A stretch of DNA of 64,000 bases from Lentinus brumalis (Eukaryota; Basidiomycota; Agaricomycetes; Polyporales; Polyporaceae), in assembly GCA_001792895.1 (NCBI GenBank), contig MARA01000015.1:1-64000 (forward strand), read 5' to 3'. Made by a program: the position numbers and the translations under genes. Of the stretch, positions 31,631 through 42,635 are shown one piece after another. Under the pieces are notes generated by a model, which was not told the origin of the DNA, made no database searches, and saw nothing but the letters and a program-made list of their open reading frames with translations. Numbering within the stretch: the stretch's first letter is position 1; each line of letters opens with the position of its first letter.

Positions 31631-34600
31631 ATGGATGCCACCCCGCGTCAGAACGTCCCCCAGAGTCCTAACGACCCCGCTCGTACGCCCCGCACGTCAA
31701 GGATTCTCGTCCCCGAGACCCCGATTGTGGCCCACCAAAACGACCCAGGCACCCCGCTAGCAAGAACCGCTCAGCCCCAGAGCGGCTCGCTCACGCCGAT
31801 GGTTATCGAAAACACCTTCGACAACGAAGGTACGCCGCCCCGCGACGGAACGGACTGGCACTACGCCATAAGTCCAGCCGACGAGCAGACTCCACGCCCT
31901 CCTCCTGCCACCCAGCCCCCGAGAGCCTTCGCTGGAGGCCAAGCCGAGTCTTGTGGCGAGGAGTCTGGCAACGCGAGTACGATCGGCATGACGCGAGGAG
32001 GCGACGCGTACGCGACGAACGAGCTGGCGTCCGCCGGTGCACCTGCAGTGAGTATCCTGTGTGCAATCTACGGCCAAGACTGACCCCGCCACGCGTTAAG
32101 CTCGCGATGCCGCGGGCCTCCGTCCCTGCTAGCTCCATCGAAGCCTCCATATCCATGTGGGGAGGTGCCCAGTCAAGGGCGGCGAGACTGAGCTCGTCCC
32201 CGCTCAGTTTTGACTGGGATACGACTCCGGCGGCCTCCCCCACGCCGAACTCTCGCCCTCCGCGCGCGACACACGTCCCGGCTGCGGACGAAGCCTTCAT
32301 CGCCAATATAGGAGAAGATACGGCGATAGGCGATGCAATGGCCTTCGACGAGGCGGTCGCAGCCACTGGCGCGGATGTCTTCGCGGCTACCGATGCTACG
32401 ACTGCGACGGGAAATGCGCGGAACGACGCGGTCACAACGTCCCAGGCGAGCACAGACCTCTTCCAGTTCTTCTGTACGCCGCCCTCCTTTGTAGACCCCC
32501 AGCACTACCGCGACCATGCGATACGCGACCCGCAGATCCCGGACTCGGGTGCGGCCCCAGCTAACTCTTACACCACCCTCAATGGTGAGCCGGCTCGAGC
32601 CCTCGATGTTGATGACCCGCCTCACCCTAGGAAGCGGACATGTATGTTCTCGCCGCACCCGGAGGAGACGGCACGGGCGAGGGGACGCACGCGGCCCGAG
32701 GGCTCCACGCCGGACCTCACGGGATGGGCGGAGAACGCGGGAACGGGCAGGAGAGGAACTATAGAAGGAGGACGCGGGCGGCCCGGAGAGCTGCCAAGCG
32801 ACTCTAATCCATGGGCGAGCGCGAGAGGTCTTATGGCTAATAGGACGCCCGAGGAGAGGCTAGTTCCCAGTGTCGATCGTGTAGCCTGCGCCTCTACGTC
32901 CCGTCCTGCTGTAAGCAGCCACGTTATGTCGGCTTCCAATGCTCCTCCGGATGATCGTGTCGCTGTCCCGGCCACAAACTCCCAGAAACGGCGAACGGAG
33001 ACTGATGCGGCGGAGCTTCCGTCTAGCACGCCCCGTCCTCCTCCGCGTACTACTCGTCCCGGCGACCACGCTCCACATACAGACCAGGCCACCTCCGACA
33101 TGGACGTGGACGGCCAGGCCTCCGATAGGGACTCCCCGGAGCCTGAGTATCTCAAAAAGGACAAAGGCAAAGCTAGAGCGACGTCCTCTGCCACGGACGA
33201 TGGCCCGGCCCACGACACGGACGTACCTGCGGACGATCAGACAGGCTGGGACGACGCTGAACTCCTCGAAGCGAGGCAACAGAGTCTTGGACAGGCCCTA
33301 CGCGACCGCGCAGGACAGAGAGCCCGCCGCGAGACAGGGCGTAGCGAGCCATCCCAGGCGGGCGCGACGCGCGCTGGCCCTTCGCGCGAGGGACCTATGC
33401 AAGGCAGCACCGAGCAACGCGAAGGTGACTACGCCCCGCTAGGCTGGGGAGACTACTATCACCAGCCGCGGGACGCTTACTCCTCGCGGTGGGCTGGTGA
33501 GCTTCCAGGTCTTGACGCGTCTCGCAGAGACTTCGCGGGCGAGAGAAGAGACGTCCGCGATGGCCGACACAGATCCGCGTCAGGCTTTGTCCCTCTCCCG
33601 AACACGCGCGCTGCAGCCTTCATGGCAAATCAATTCCCACTATCGTCTACGCCGGCATCTATGCAGAGGTCCCCGCCGACGCGAATCAGAGGCCTTGATC
33701 GCGCGATATCGCCAGAATGGAGGGCCGGTTTCGACCAGTCAACGGTCCGAGGATACGAGACGAGACGGGAGGAGCAGGATCTCGCGCACGATCTTCGGGA
33801 CGAGGCCCATCTCGACGCCGACGACGACCAGATGAGCGTCGTCAATCGACAGGAGGCCCGGGAGGTGCTCCATGGACGTCCGCAAGCCCAAGACTGGCAG
33901 GAGGACGGAGAGGTCATGCCCACCATGCTCCAGACGAGGCAGCAAGCGGAGAATGACTGGCCAACGCCGGTGCCAGAAGGTGGCTTCCCTTCCCTCAATC
34001 GTGACGACCCGGACTCTATCATACGTGGCGAGGCGATGGATTGGGTGAGAGAGTTGTGGGGAGACCGGCCGAGCACAAGCCTTCTCCTTGCCATCTTCAA
34101 CTACAAGTACTCGGAGGATGATGCGTTCAACATGCGCGTGGCCGACTCAATCCGATGGGCAATAGAGCAGGTTGCGGGCGAGAGGGGGTTCGACGTGGTG
34201 CCGCCGGAACCTGAGGAGAACCAAAATGTACGTGCCAGGGACCTCCCGGTGACATGGGCGGTCAGAGGGCTTTCGCCGAGAGGCGTGGAACGCGTTCTTG
34301 CGAGATCGGTGTGGTCTTTCCGCCTGATATCTTTCCGTGCTCTTCCGCGCGCGACGACCCTCCCATCCTGGCTTTTTGCACTCGAAGGCTTCCTGACGGG
34401 CGACGAAGACAAGATACGCAGGGCGGTCCAGCGCGTGCTCATCGAGGACGATATGAGAGCCTGGATGGAGGCCATGGTGGCGGCGAACCCGGAGCACGCG
34501 GGAAGACCGGTCGAACAGGTTGTCTCCGAGATTCTGCGCACGCTGAGAGTTGAGTCGGTGCAGCTGTCGAACGGCAGCTATGTCAACAACGTCTTCATGC

Positions 34601-35058
34601 GATCGCCTACGAGGAACCCCCGGGAGTGGAGAGAATGGGTCGCTTACCTGCGTACAAGACGTTTCCGCAGCTTCGCTATCGGTACTGGCCGGGTCCGGTA
34701 TGTCGCCCCCTGCGTAGGCTGTAGGAGCGTCTGCCATCCCACTCACCTGTGTCCGCTGGCACGGGTGGCAGGCTGGAACGGACCTATGCCCGGCCAGGGC
34801 GTTTTCGGGCAAGCGGGCCATGGACCCAGCCTGCAGCCGCCTCGTATGCGTGCGCAAGCCGCGAGGGCTAGTACGTCCCAGCACGAGCAGCCCTGGGGTA
34901 GGACACGCAGGGATCGGTCGCCCTCGAGGAACTCTGGGAGACCCCAGCGCACTCCAGCCAGGCGACGCTCGGACAAAGAGCAGAAGCGCAAGGGCGACAA
35001 GCACCGCGACAACGAGCGCTATGGAGGCAGGGGAGGACGAGGCGGCTACCAAGGCTAA
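31631..35058 (+). CDS. LINE ORF1, gag-like protein with CCHC zinc knuckle
   Basis: The leader frame starts at the ATG at 31631 and runs 139 codons to 32047, where GTGAGT begins a 53-bp intron-like segment ending TTAAG at 32100. The main frame then stays open to 35058. Spliced this is phase 0 and gives about 1,124 aa; translation from the internal ATG at 32107 would give about 983 aa. The N-terminal two thirds are low-complexity (Pro, Ser, Asp, Arg). A folded region follows (about 34020-34700: WVRELWGDRPSTSLLLAIFN, then WAVRGLSPRGVERVLARSVW). After it comes the zinc knuckle CVGCRSVCHPTHLC (CX2CX4HX4C) and a basic tail. ORF1 proteins bind element RNA and help form the retrotransposition particle. 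Confidence 0.78.
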
Positions 35059-35676
35059 CGAGGAGGACTGCACGCGCGCACTCTCTAAGCACGCTACGTA
35101 CGACGTCTCACAGTATGTCAACCGTCGCGCGAACGACTCCTCTTGCTCTCTCACTTCCTGACAGGCTACGCGCCTTTTCTTGACGCCGATTTTGGAGGCT
35201 GTACCTGTATCTCTGATGATAACTTCTACGATGTGTTCCTATAACTGTGCTGCTACTGGAATGATCATGAAGTATGAGTAGTCCTGCGCAGTGAAAGCTC
35301 ACGATGGCATACGCACCAACTGTGTAGCGACGGCAACTCGCCGATGAGTAGGCTCCCAGTTGGGGCGAAGCCAGTGCCCTAGACGGCTCTAAACGAGGAA
35401 GAGGTAGTGTAGGTGATGGTCAGTGCTGGTGTACGTACGATGAGGAGGTGGTGTATCTTACTGGAAACCGGCCTGGTGCGCCAGGAGTGACGTCCTGGAG
35501 AACGCAGCCGCCAGATGGATGGCGACGTATTCAGGGTGCGTTGTCTGAAACCTGGAGAGACGGTGTCAGCTAGAGACCCAATACACTGGCCTACGGGCGC
35601 AGGAAAGTCTCTGGTGCGCGACTCACGGTCAGCCTATTCAGGCGTCGACGGACCGAGCCTAGGCTAAAGCGAGGAG
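35059..35676. other. Spacer between LINE ORF1 and ORF2
   Basis: This 618-bp stretch has no long frame in the sense direction. Nothing in it was recognised beyond its position within the element. Confidence 0.5.
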
Positions 35677-38600
35677 ATGGTGCCTGCACACCGGACCCCC
35701 GCGCTACGTCGCCCGAGACGGAGGGAGGAACCGTCTAGAGCGGAAGTCATGGTTGTTGCTTCCGCCGACAATACAACTGCGAACACAAACCTTCTGAACC
35801 AAATCATACCGGATACACGTACCAGTCAGGGCCATTTGCGATCTGCTGAGGACAGAGAGAGGAACCAGGATAGTGCGCTGGTCCCTCCTGATGACGGCCG
35901 AAGCAGAACTGGAAGCACATCGACGGAAGAGAACCGAGGGCGAGCGCGGGAGGACGGCAGGAGGCCGAGAGCCCGCAAAAGGAAGAAGAAAGAGGCACGC
36001 AAGGCCGTGCTACAGATTGCCTCCCTAAATATCAATGGTTATGGAAACCTTATCCGTGATCATCGAGACAACAAGTGGGGTCGGATCTATAGAATGATGT
36101 CAGAACAGCGAATAGGCGTACTCCTCCTACAGGAAACGCACCTTACGGAGGAAAGAAGGGCAGCCATTCACAAGATGTTCGCAAAGAAAATCAGAATCTT
36201 CATGTCTGCCCACCCGGAGGCCGCGACACAACGCGAGGGCGTTGCTATCGTCCTAAACTCGCGTTATGTCAACACATCGGGCGCGGCCGCGACGGAGATA
36301 GTACCTGGACGAGCAATTCAGCTGTCCCTTCCATGTCAAGGAGGGGACACGAGGCACGTACTCTGCGTTTACGCGCCAACTTCGAGCGGGGTTGCAGAGC
36401 GCGCAGCCTTCTTCAGGACAGTGCGTAAGTACTACGAGGATCGTCCTGACTTCCCCACACCGCACGTTATGGCGGGTGATTTCAATAACGTCGAAGATGC
36501 TATCGACCGTCTCCCGATAGGCGAGGGCCCAGACTACTCTATGGGTGCACTGGACGAGCTGAAGATGAGTCTGGGTCTGATGATGGCGGATGGCTGGCGC
36601 GTGACTAACCCTAGCAGGAGAGAATATACGTTTCATCGCGGCACTGGCTCGAGTGCCGTTTTCTCCAGACTTGACCGAATCTATGTGACCCCGGCACCTT
36701 TGACGGTGCAAGAGAATGGAGGTCGTGCGAGGCTGGAATATCGACGGACCACGCACTCGTTCTGGTGCAGCTAACCCCAGAAAACGCGACGGTCGTCGGC
36801 CAGGGGCGCCCAATCTTCCCTCTATCGCTGCTGCGAGACAAGATCCTGTCCAGAAAAATCAAAGAGAGAGGCCTCAAAGCGATTGACGAACTTACGAAGC
36901 TCGAGGCGACCGGGGCCAGGTCGGACGTCTCCAACCCCCAACGGATTCTCCATTCCCTCAAGTCTGACATCATGTCCCTAGCGCGCGAAAGGGAACGTAA
37001 TGTCGTACCCAAACTTCTGGCGGAAATCAAAGAGCGCGAACGAGCCCTAAAGAACGTCAAATCCAACCGCACGCTCTCGGAGCCCTCCAAGGTCTCGGAG
37101 GCGGAAGCGCTAACAAAACAGATCCGCGAGCTTAAACTGAGGAGGTTCAGACAACAACAGCAGAATTCGAGGGCTACGCACCGGCTCTACGGGGAGCGTC
37201 CGACAAAGTACTGGTCTCGTCTCCACAGGGAGTCCGCTCCGCGAGACATTATCACTGCTTTCGAGAAAGAGGGACAGGTTGGCGTCTCCGGGGAGAAGAT
37301 CTTCGAGACGGACTCCGTGCGCATGGCGGAAATGGCGCGGGCCCATCACATGAATGTTCAGCGCGACGACCTCGATGTGAAACCGCCGGAGGCGAGAGAG
37401 ACGGACATAGAGGCGGCTCTGGCCAGCCTGGACGCCAAAGTCACAGAGGCGCAGGGAACAGAACTCGGTGCGGAAATCACTTACGAAGAATGCGTGCTTT
37501 CACTCCGCCTCGCTAAGTGCGGAACGGCTCCAGGCCTTGACGGCATACCTTTCGAATTGTGGAAAGCCGTCCATGCGAGGTACACAGAAGATCGCCGCTT
37601 CGCGGAGCGGCCGGCTTTCGATATGGTACGACTCTTCAGAGCCGCGTTTGAAGACATGCGCGTACATGGGGTCAGCACGCGCACTGCTTTTGCGGAAGGC
37701 TGGATAGCACCAATCTATAAGGAAAAAGGCGAGCGCACTAGAGTGGTCAATTATCGGCCAATCACTCTGCTAAACACAGACTACAAACTCTTGAGCAAGA
37801 TCCTCGCCGTCCGGCTCGCAGAGGTGGCGCCAACCATAATCCATAAAGCCCAAGCAGGTTTCGTCCCCGGAAGAAGAATACATAACCATACTCAGTTGGC
37901 CAGGATGATGATCTACTGGGCCGAGGAGCACGAGGCCGACGGAGCCATAGTGGCCCTCGACCAGGAGAAGGCGTATGACCGGGTCGCGCACGACTATCTC
38001 TGGCGCGTCCTCGAAAAATTCGGAATCCCGGCGTCGTTCACCCAACTCATTCAATCGCTCTACCGAACAGCTAACACGGCGGTAATGATAAATGGTATCC
38101 TTAGCAACACTTACCGTATATTTAGAGGAGTCCGCCAGGGGGATCCACTATCCTGCCTGCTCTTCGATCTGGCTATCGAGCCATTGTCAGCTATGATCAG
38201 AAACTCAGACCTAGAAGGTTTCAACATACCAAGGTGTAATGAAGTCCTGAAAGCGGTCCTCTTCGCGGACGATACGACGGTCTATTTGACCAGTCGCGAT
38301 GACTTCCGCACGCTCCAGGACGTCTTAGATACATGGTGCTCTGCGGCAAAAGCAAGGTTTAATATTGGCAAGACAGAAATAATCCCCATAGGGAGCGCGA
38401 CTTTCAGAGAAGAGATGTCAGTGACTTACCGAACTACAGGCGCCTGGAAGAACTATCCTAAGGACGTCCATGTCGCCCAGGAAGGCGAGGCGGTGAGAAT
38501 CCTTGGGGCTTTTTTCGGTAACGGTCTAAACCAGGTCGAAGTCTGGACGCTTGTCCTGAACAAGATAGTAGCTATGAGACAGCCCCTAATGAAAGTCATC

Positions 38601-40874
38601 GCACGCTGGAAAGCGGGGCATGCCACAGTCCAGGGCAAACGTCACGTTGTTCAGATGATCGTAGGGGGTATCACGCAATATCTGACGGCGGTTCAACGTA
38701 TGCCTGAAGCCGTCCTGCACAGACTTACCAAAATCATTAGAGGGTACTTGTGGGACGACAGAGCGAATACGCCTGTGGGTATGCAGCACGTATGCCTCCC
38801 AATAGGCAAGGGCGGACTGGGCATGGTCGACCTTGAGTCTAGAAACGAAGCGATCGATGTCATGTGGCTAAAGATGTACATGGATCTCAGTAACGATCGC
38901 CCGCTCTGGGCATATCTTGCGGACGACCTACTTGCTACGAATGTTACCAAGGACTGTAGACCCAAACTTCCGGCTCTACGAATGAATACGTTCCTACAAC
39001 GCTGGAAACCTAAGGTCTATGATATCCCGCCCGAACTGAAAGGCATGATGGACGTTAGCCGCAAATATGGCGTGAGATTAGAGGGACTCGCCTTCTCTAG
39101 GAGTATCCTGAACGCCATGCCAATGTGGGATCACGCCCGAGCGGATCGGATCCGGCTAGGGAGACTGTCGGTGCCGTCGAAGCTCCTCTCGTGCATTCAG
39201 CAGAACCACGGAGCAAGATCAGTGGGTGACTTCGCAGACCTGGCACGTATCCTCGAAGGAACAGCTCACCGGCCGAAGGCATCGTGTACGTGCGGCGCGT
39301 GTGCACGCCTCAAATCCGAAAGTTCCTGCGAGAACCCTCATCTCTGCGGCACCAGGGCGAAAGAAATGCTAAATACGCTCCCGGCCAAATGGGACCCGAG
39401 AGCTAGTCAACCGGAGGATTTTGAAGAGCGCGATATGGGAAACCTACGGCGTGAATGCCAAGACGAGACGGTCGCGCACTTCGACCGCCGAGTCACAATT
39501 CATGGGAATCTGGGCCACGCCATCCGAATCTTCACGGGCCCGGAACCGGCCTCCGACGAGGCGCCACTGATGGAGCTGGACGAGGACGGATCCAGGATGA
39601 CCATTGCTACAGACGGGTCATGTCTGAACAACGGCGAGAGGTGTGCGAGAGCGGGCGCCGGGGTATTTGTTGAGACGAATCAGAACCTCTGCATGAGCCT
39701 CCGCCTTCCAGACTGGATGGACCAATCCAATCAAACGGGTGAAATTGTCGCGGCGCTCATCGGGGCGTCCACGGCCAGTAACCGCACGAGGGTTGTTCAA
39801 GAAACTGATTCGAAGACAACGATGGACTCTGTTACGAAGTGGCGTCAGAGGCATGAAGATACAGGTTATATTATGCAGAAGAACGCTAATCTCACCCGCG
39901 CCACGATCGCAAAGCTGAGGATGAGAAGAGCGCATACGAGTTTCAAATGGATCAAGGCCCACAACGGTCACCCGCGGAATGAGGCGGCAGACGCATTGGC
40001 AGGAGTCGCAGCAGCAAAACCTCACGGCGACCAGATATCCCTCACGTTCCCTGCAGCTCTCAAGCTCACAGGAGCTAAGCTCCAATCGATGACTCAAAGT
40101 CTAGCGTACCGCGCGATTCGGAGTCGAAGAGAGTCCGCAGTCGAACCTAGACCTATATCGATCGCAAATATGAATATGATATCAGGCGGGATAGAGCGGT
40201 CTTTCGGGACTCAGCTACACGACGAAACGATATGGAAATCACTCCGAGGAAGGCATGTCTCCAGAGAAGCATCCCAATATATGTGGATGGCAATCCATGA
40301 CGGTTATATGGTGGGTACGCACTGGCTCAGGACGAATATGTCGCCGGAAATGCAGGCGAGAGCGATCTGTACAGTATGCGGTGTGAGAGAATCCATGTCA
40401 CATATAGTCCTACAATGCGAAGCGAATGGTCAGCAAAGGATATGGTATCTCCTCAAGAAGCTCTGGCTCCTGACAGGGGCGATCTGGCACGAACCTTCCT
40501 GGGGAACGATTTTTGGCGCGGCATGCGCAATCTTCAAGGCTGACGATGGAACCAGGAAACCGGCTATTGAGCAGTTATGGTGTATACTCGCTACGGAGGC
40601 GGTACATCTAATCTGGAAATTACGGTGTGAGCGTGTTATACAGAGAGAAGGAAGAGACTTCACCGAAAACGAGATAACGAATCGCTTCTACTCGACAATT
40701 GACTCCAGGCTGAACCTTGACAGAAGGACGGCGGCAAGAGCCAGAGGGAAGAGATCAATTCGGCCGCAAGAAGTGGATCGAATATGGAGGCCAATTCTGA
40801 ATGATAAGGATAATCTTCCACTTAAATGGGTAGTCGACAGCGGGGTTTTAGTGGGTATCGTGCGCGGAGGGTGA
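35677..40874 (+). CDS. LINE ORF2: endonuclease, reverse transcriptase and RNase H, with one frameshift
   Basis: The first frame (35677-36774) encodes a basic N-terminus and an APE-type endonuclease with IASLNINGYG, LLLQETHL, VCVYAPTS, AGDFNNVEDAIDRL and SRLDRIYV. Near 36700 the homologous reading passes to another frame (GTFDGAREW...GISTDHALVLVQL, the conserved DH motif), which then stays open to 40874. One missing base at CCCCGGCACC would explain it. The RT domain shows APGLDGIPFELW, VNYRPITLLNTDYKLLSKIL, QAGFVPGRRI, IVALDQEKAYDRV, RGVRQGDPLSCLLFDLAIEP and the catalytic FADD (about 38268). RNase H follows with ATDGSCLNNGE, GEIVAALIG, ETDSKTTMD and IKAHNGHPRNEAAD. A C-terminal CX2C...HIVLQC zinc-like motif lies near 40375-40420. 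All catalytic residues expected for RT and RNase H appear present. Confidence 0.88.
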
Positions 40875-40878
40875 GTGA

Positions 40879-40901
40879 GGAAGACGGCCTATGCGTCTTC
40901 C
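40879..40901. other. Hairpin directly after LINE ORF2
   Basis: GGAAGACG (40879-40886) and CGTCTTCC (40894-40901) form a perfect eight-bp stem with a seven-base loop, five bases after the stop codon. LINE reverse transcriptases often recognise 3' structures, so a role in template recognition is possible. Confidence 0.55.
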
Positions 40902-41108
40902 GCCCTCATCCTCCACACTCTGAGTCCCACACATCGTGCGTAAGTGCATTTCCTCGCGGTGGTCAATGATAATTATTTATTGCGATCCATTCAAGGCCAC
41001 GAGCCTAGAAGGGATCGCCTAGCGCGTCTGGCTGGCATTCGCCGGCTATAAGCTATATGACAAGCCCTTTTAGGGATTATTGTAGCTAAGGACATTTTGC
41101 GCTCCACC

Positions 41109-41127
41109 AAAAAAAAAAAAAAAAAAA
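41109..41127. repeat. Poly-A tail of the LINE
   Basis: A run of 19 A immediately precedes the right target-site duplication. It marks the 3' end of the element and fixes its orientation as plus. Confidence 0.92.
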
Positions 41128-41426
41128 CCAGCTTGAGCCGATGCTCGTAAATCAGACGGCCGGTCGTCTTACACAAGCGTAATGGCATCCGGCCGGCTCG
41201 GCGGCGGGAAACCGGCCGCTAAGCGCCCGAAATGTTATGTGCCGGCGAGCACCGAAAACCCAGCGGCCGGAGAGACCTTACGTGCCAATAACCGAAATTC
41301 ATCCTCCGCAAGACCACCGAAACTGGCCCCGGCCGGCATATGACCTCTGGGCGCTTTTGCCGGGGTCCTGTCTGTGGCTGCCCTGGTTGGCGTCTGTTGG
41401 CGTGTCTGCTCTCGACGACGTCTGCG

Positions 41427-41868
41427 ATGGCCGACCCTCTCGCTGCCTCTCCTCACGCGTCTTCCGCTGCGCCCGATACTGCCTCGCCCGTCTTGCCTGC
41501 GCAACCCGCGAGCCGCGTCCGCGAGGTCACCACACGCAGCCTCAGCCAGTTCACCGACACCAAGCACCTCGTCACCGTCATGATGGACGCAATCACAGGT
41601 GTGCCCTTCTCTCTCTTTCCCTCCTTTCTGCTCCTGAGCGCGCGCAGCCCACAAGAGCCTGTACGAGCTCGGAGGCGTCTTGCACGGCGACATCAACAAC
41701 AACACCATCATCATCCTTGACTTCCCCGGCGGCGACACAAGGGGCGCTCTCGTTGACTTCGACCTTCCCTACTCTATGCCGGCCACCCGTAAGATCGGCG
41801 ACCCCGACCCCGTCGGCCCACCCCCGCAGCGTAACCGGCCATACTACTGGCGTGCCCCGGGTGTTTGA
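41427..41868 (+). CDS. FunK1-like kinase-core protein, minimal form (copy B)
   Basis: Two exons, 41427-41598 and 41648-41868, with a 49-bp phase-1 intron (GTGTGC to GCGCAG), give 130 aa. After a short Ala/Pro-rich N-terminus comes RVREVTTRSLSQFTDTKHLV, then MMDAIT across the exon junction and AHKSLYELGGVLHGDINNNT, followed closely by ALVDFDLPYS and a Pro-rich C-terminus ending WRAPGV. Residues 30-105 thus track the FunK1 kinase from the helix before the catalytic loop to the DFG position. HRD has become HGD and DFG has become DFD. No other kinase subdomain is present. This is the shortest and cleanest member. The ATG lies 50 bp from the right end of the nested transposon, so its promoter is now split or replaced. 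Confidence 0.72.
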
Positions 41869-42182
41869 GGTGCGCCTGAGATCGATCGCCATCTCCTTGC
41901 AGGTCTGACTTTCGAATCGCATACGCTCTCAGTCATGTTCTTGTTGTCCTCCATGCTGTGATGCTTCGTGCATATGCTTTCGTCCTCGTGTTGTGGAATG
42001 TACGATAGAAATCTAACCACTTTGTACAATATGCTGTCAATGCTCGCACAGATCAAGACCACTCATCGACTTTGCTCTCTCACCATCACCCGCCTCGTCG
42101 CGCAAGCTACCCCACCCGCAGCCGCAACGCTGCCCGCAGAAACATCTCACTCACGCAATCTCGAATCTCGACGCTTTAGCTG

Positions 42183-42560
42183 GTGGATGAGACCGGGCAC
42201 GCTGAGCAGAATAATCCCGGACACTCGCAACCACCCTGTGGTCATGCTCGCCCGTGCCGCGCCTCCCTGAATCGACCCGAAATCCAGCAACGAGCTCGTC
42301 CATGTCATGTACCTCGCCGTCCAAGGTTACGGCGAGTTGACGATGAGTTCGCATCCCGTTGCATCGCTTAACGTTCAACCCCACCTTCTATCCGTGCTCC
42401 AGAATACTAACAAGTAGACGTACTGCACGGCGACATCGACGTATGTCCGGATTCGCCGAGTCTGAGGCGAGTCCCCCCAGCGGCGAAGACAAGGCCGGGG
42501 GCCACCGATCGTCGACTTCGCTGCGCCCTCGCCTTGGCAGCCTGGCGCGATCCGTGTCTG
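42183..42560 (+). pseudogene. Decayed FunK1-core gene (copy C)
   Basis: SNELVHVMYLAVQ (about 42285-42323), followed by a G and a gap, corresponds to SHELVYVVAGAVR before the intron in copy D. VLHGDID (about 42419-42440) matches the catalytic loop start. Stops and frame changes separate them and no DFD motif is readable in frame. It lies tandem to copy B on the same strand. Confidence 0.55.
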
Positions 42561-42635
42561 GAGCCGTGCGGGTGTGGCAGGACCACGTAGCAATATATGC
42601 ATGTGGCGGTGCTATAGGACATTCAGGCTCGTTGG

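Larger units (their letters stand above)
29353..41125 (+). mobile_element. Non-LTR retrotransposon (LINE, APE-RT-RNase H), nearly full length
   Basis: The sequence between two copies of AACCAGCTTGAGCCGATG (29335-29352 and 41126-41143) ends in 17-19 A and contains a long 5' region, a gag-like ORF1 with a zinc knuckle and ORF2 with endonuclease, reverse transcriptase and RNase H. This is the structure expected from target-primed reverse transcription. RNase H in ORF2 and the zinc-knuckle ORF1 fit the Tad/I group of fungal LINEs. At about 11.8 kb it is unusually long, mainly because of ~2.3 kb before ORF1. It lies inside a DNA transposon, so it is the younger insertion. A frameshift in ORF2 suggests this copy is inactive. 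Confidence 0.9.
29111..41369. mobile_element. Inverted-repeat DNA transposon, interrupted by a LINE
   Basis: The left end AGGACCCCGGCAAAAGCG at 29111 is matched by the reverse complement of the right end at 41369, and similarity continues through CCC..GAG.TCATATGCC. Both ends are followed by repeated CACCGAAA and GGCCCC motifs. Without the LINE the element is only about 0.48 kb (29111-29352 plus 41144-41369) and has no coding capacity. It is flanked by an 8-bp direct repeat. Eight-bp duplications occur in hAT and KDZ-type transposons; I cannot decide between them. Confidence 0.8.

Noticed and set aside
31951..35058. LINE ORF1 starting at 31951 as a separate 1,035-aa host gene
   Set aside because: The first 50 codons before the intron-like acceptor are out of frame with the leader exon. 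The zinc knuckle and its position before ORF2 identify it as ORF1.
41101..41127. Poly-A run as an assembly artefact
   Set aside because: It is followed exactly by the 18-bp target duplication found at the other end of the element, as expected for a genuine LINE tail.
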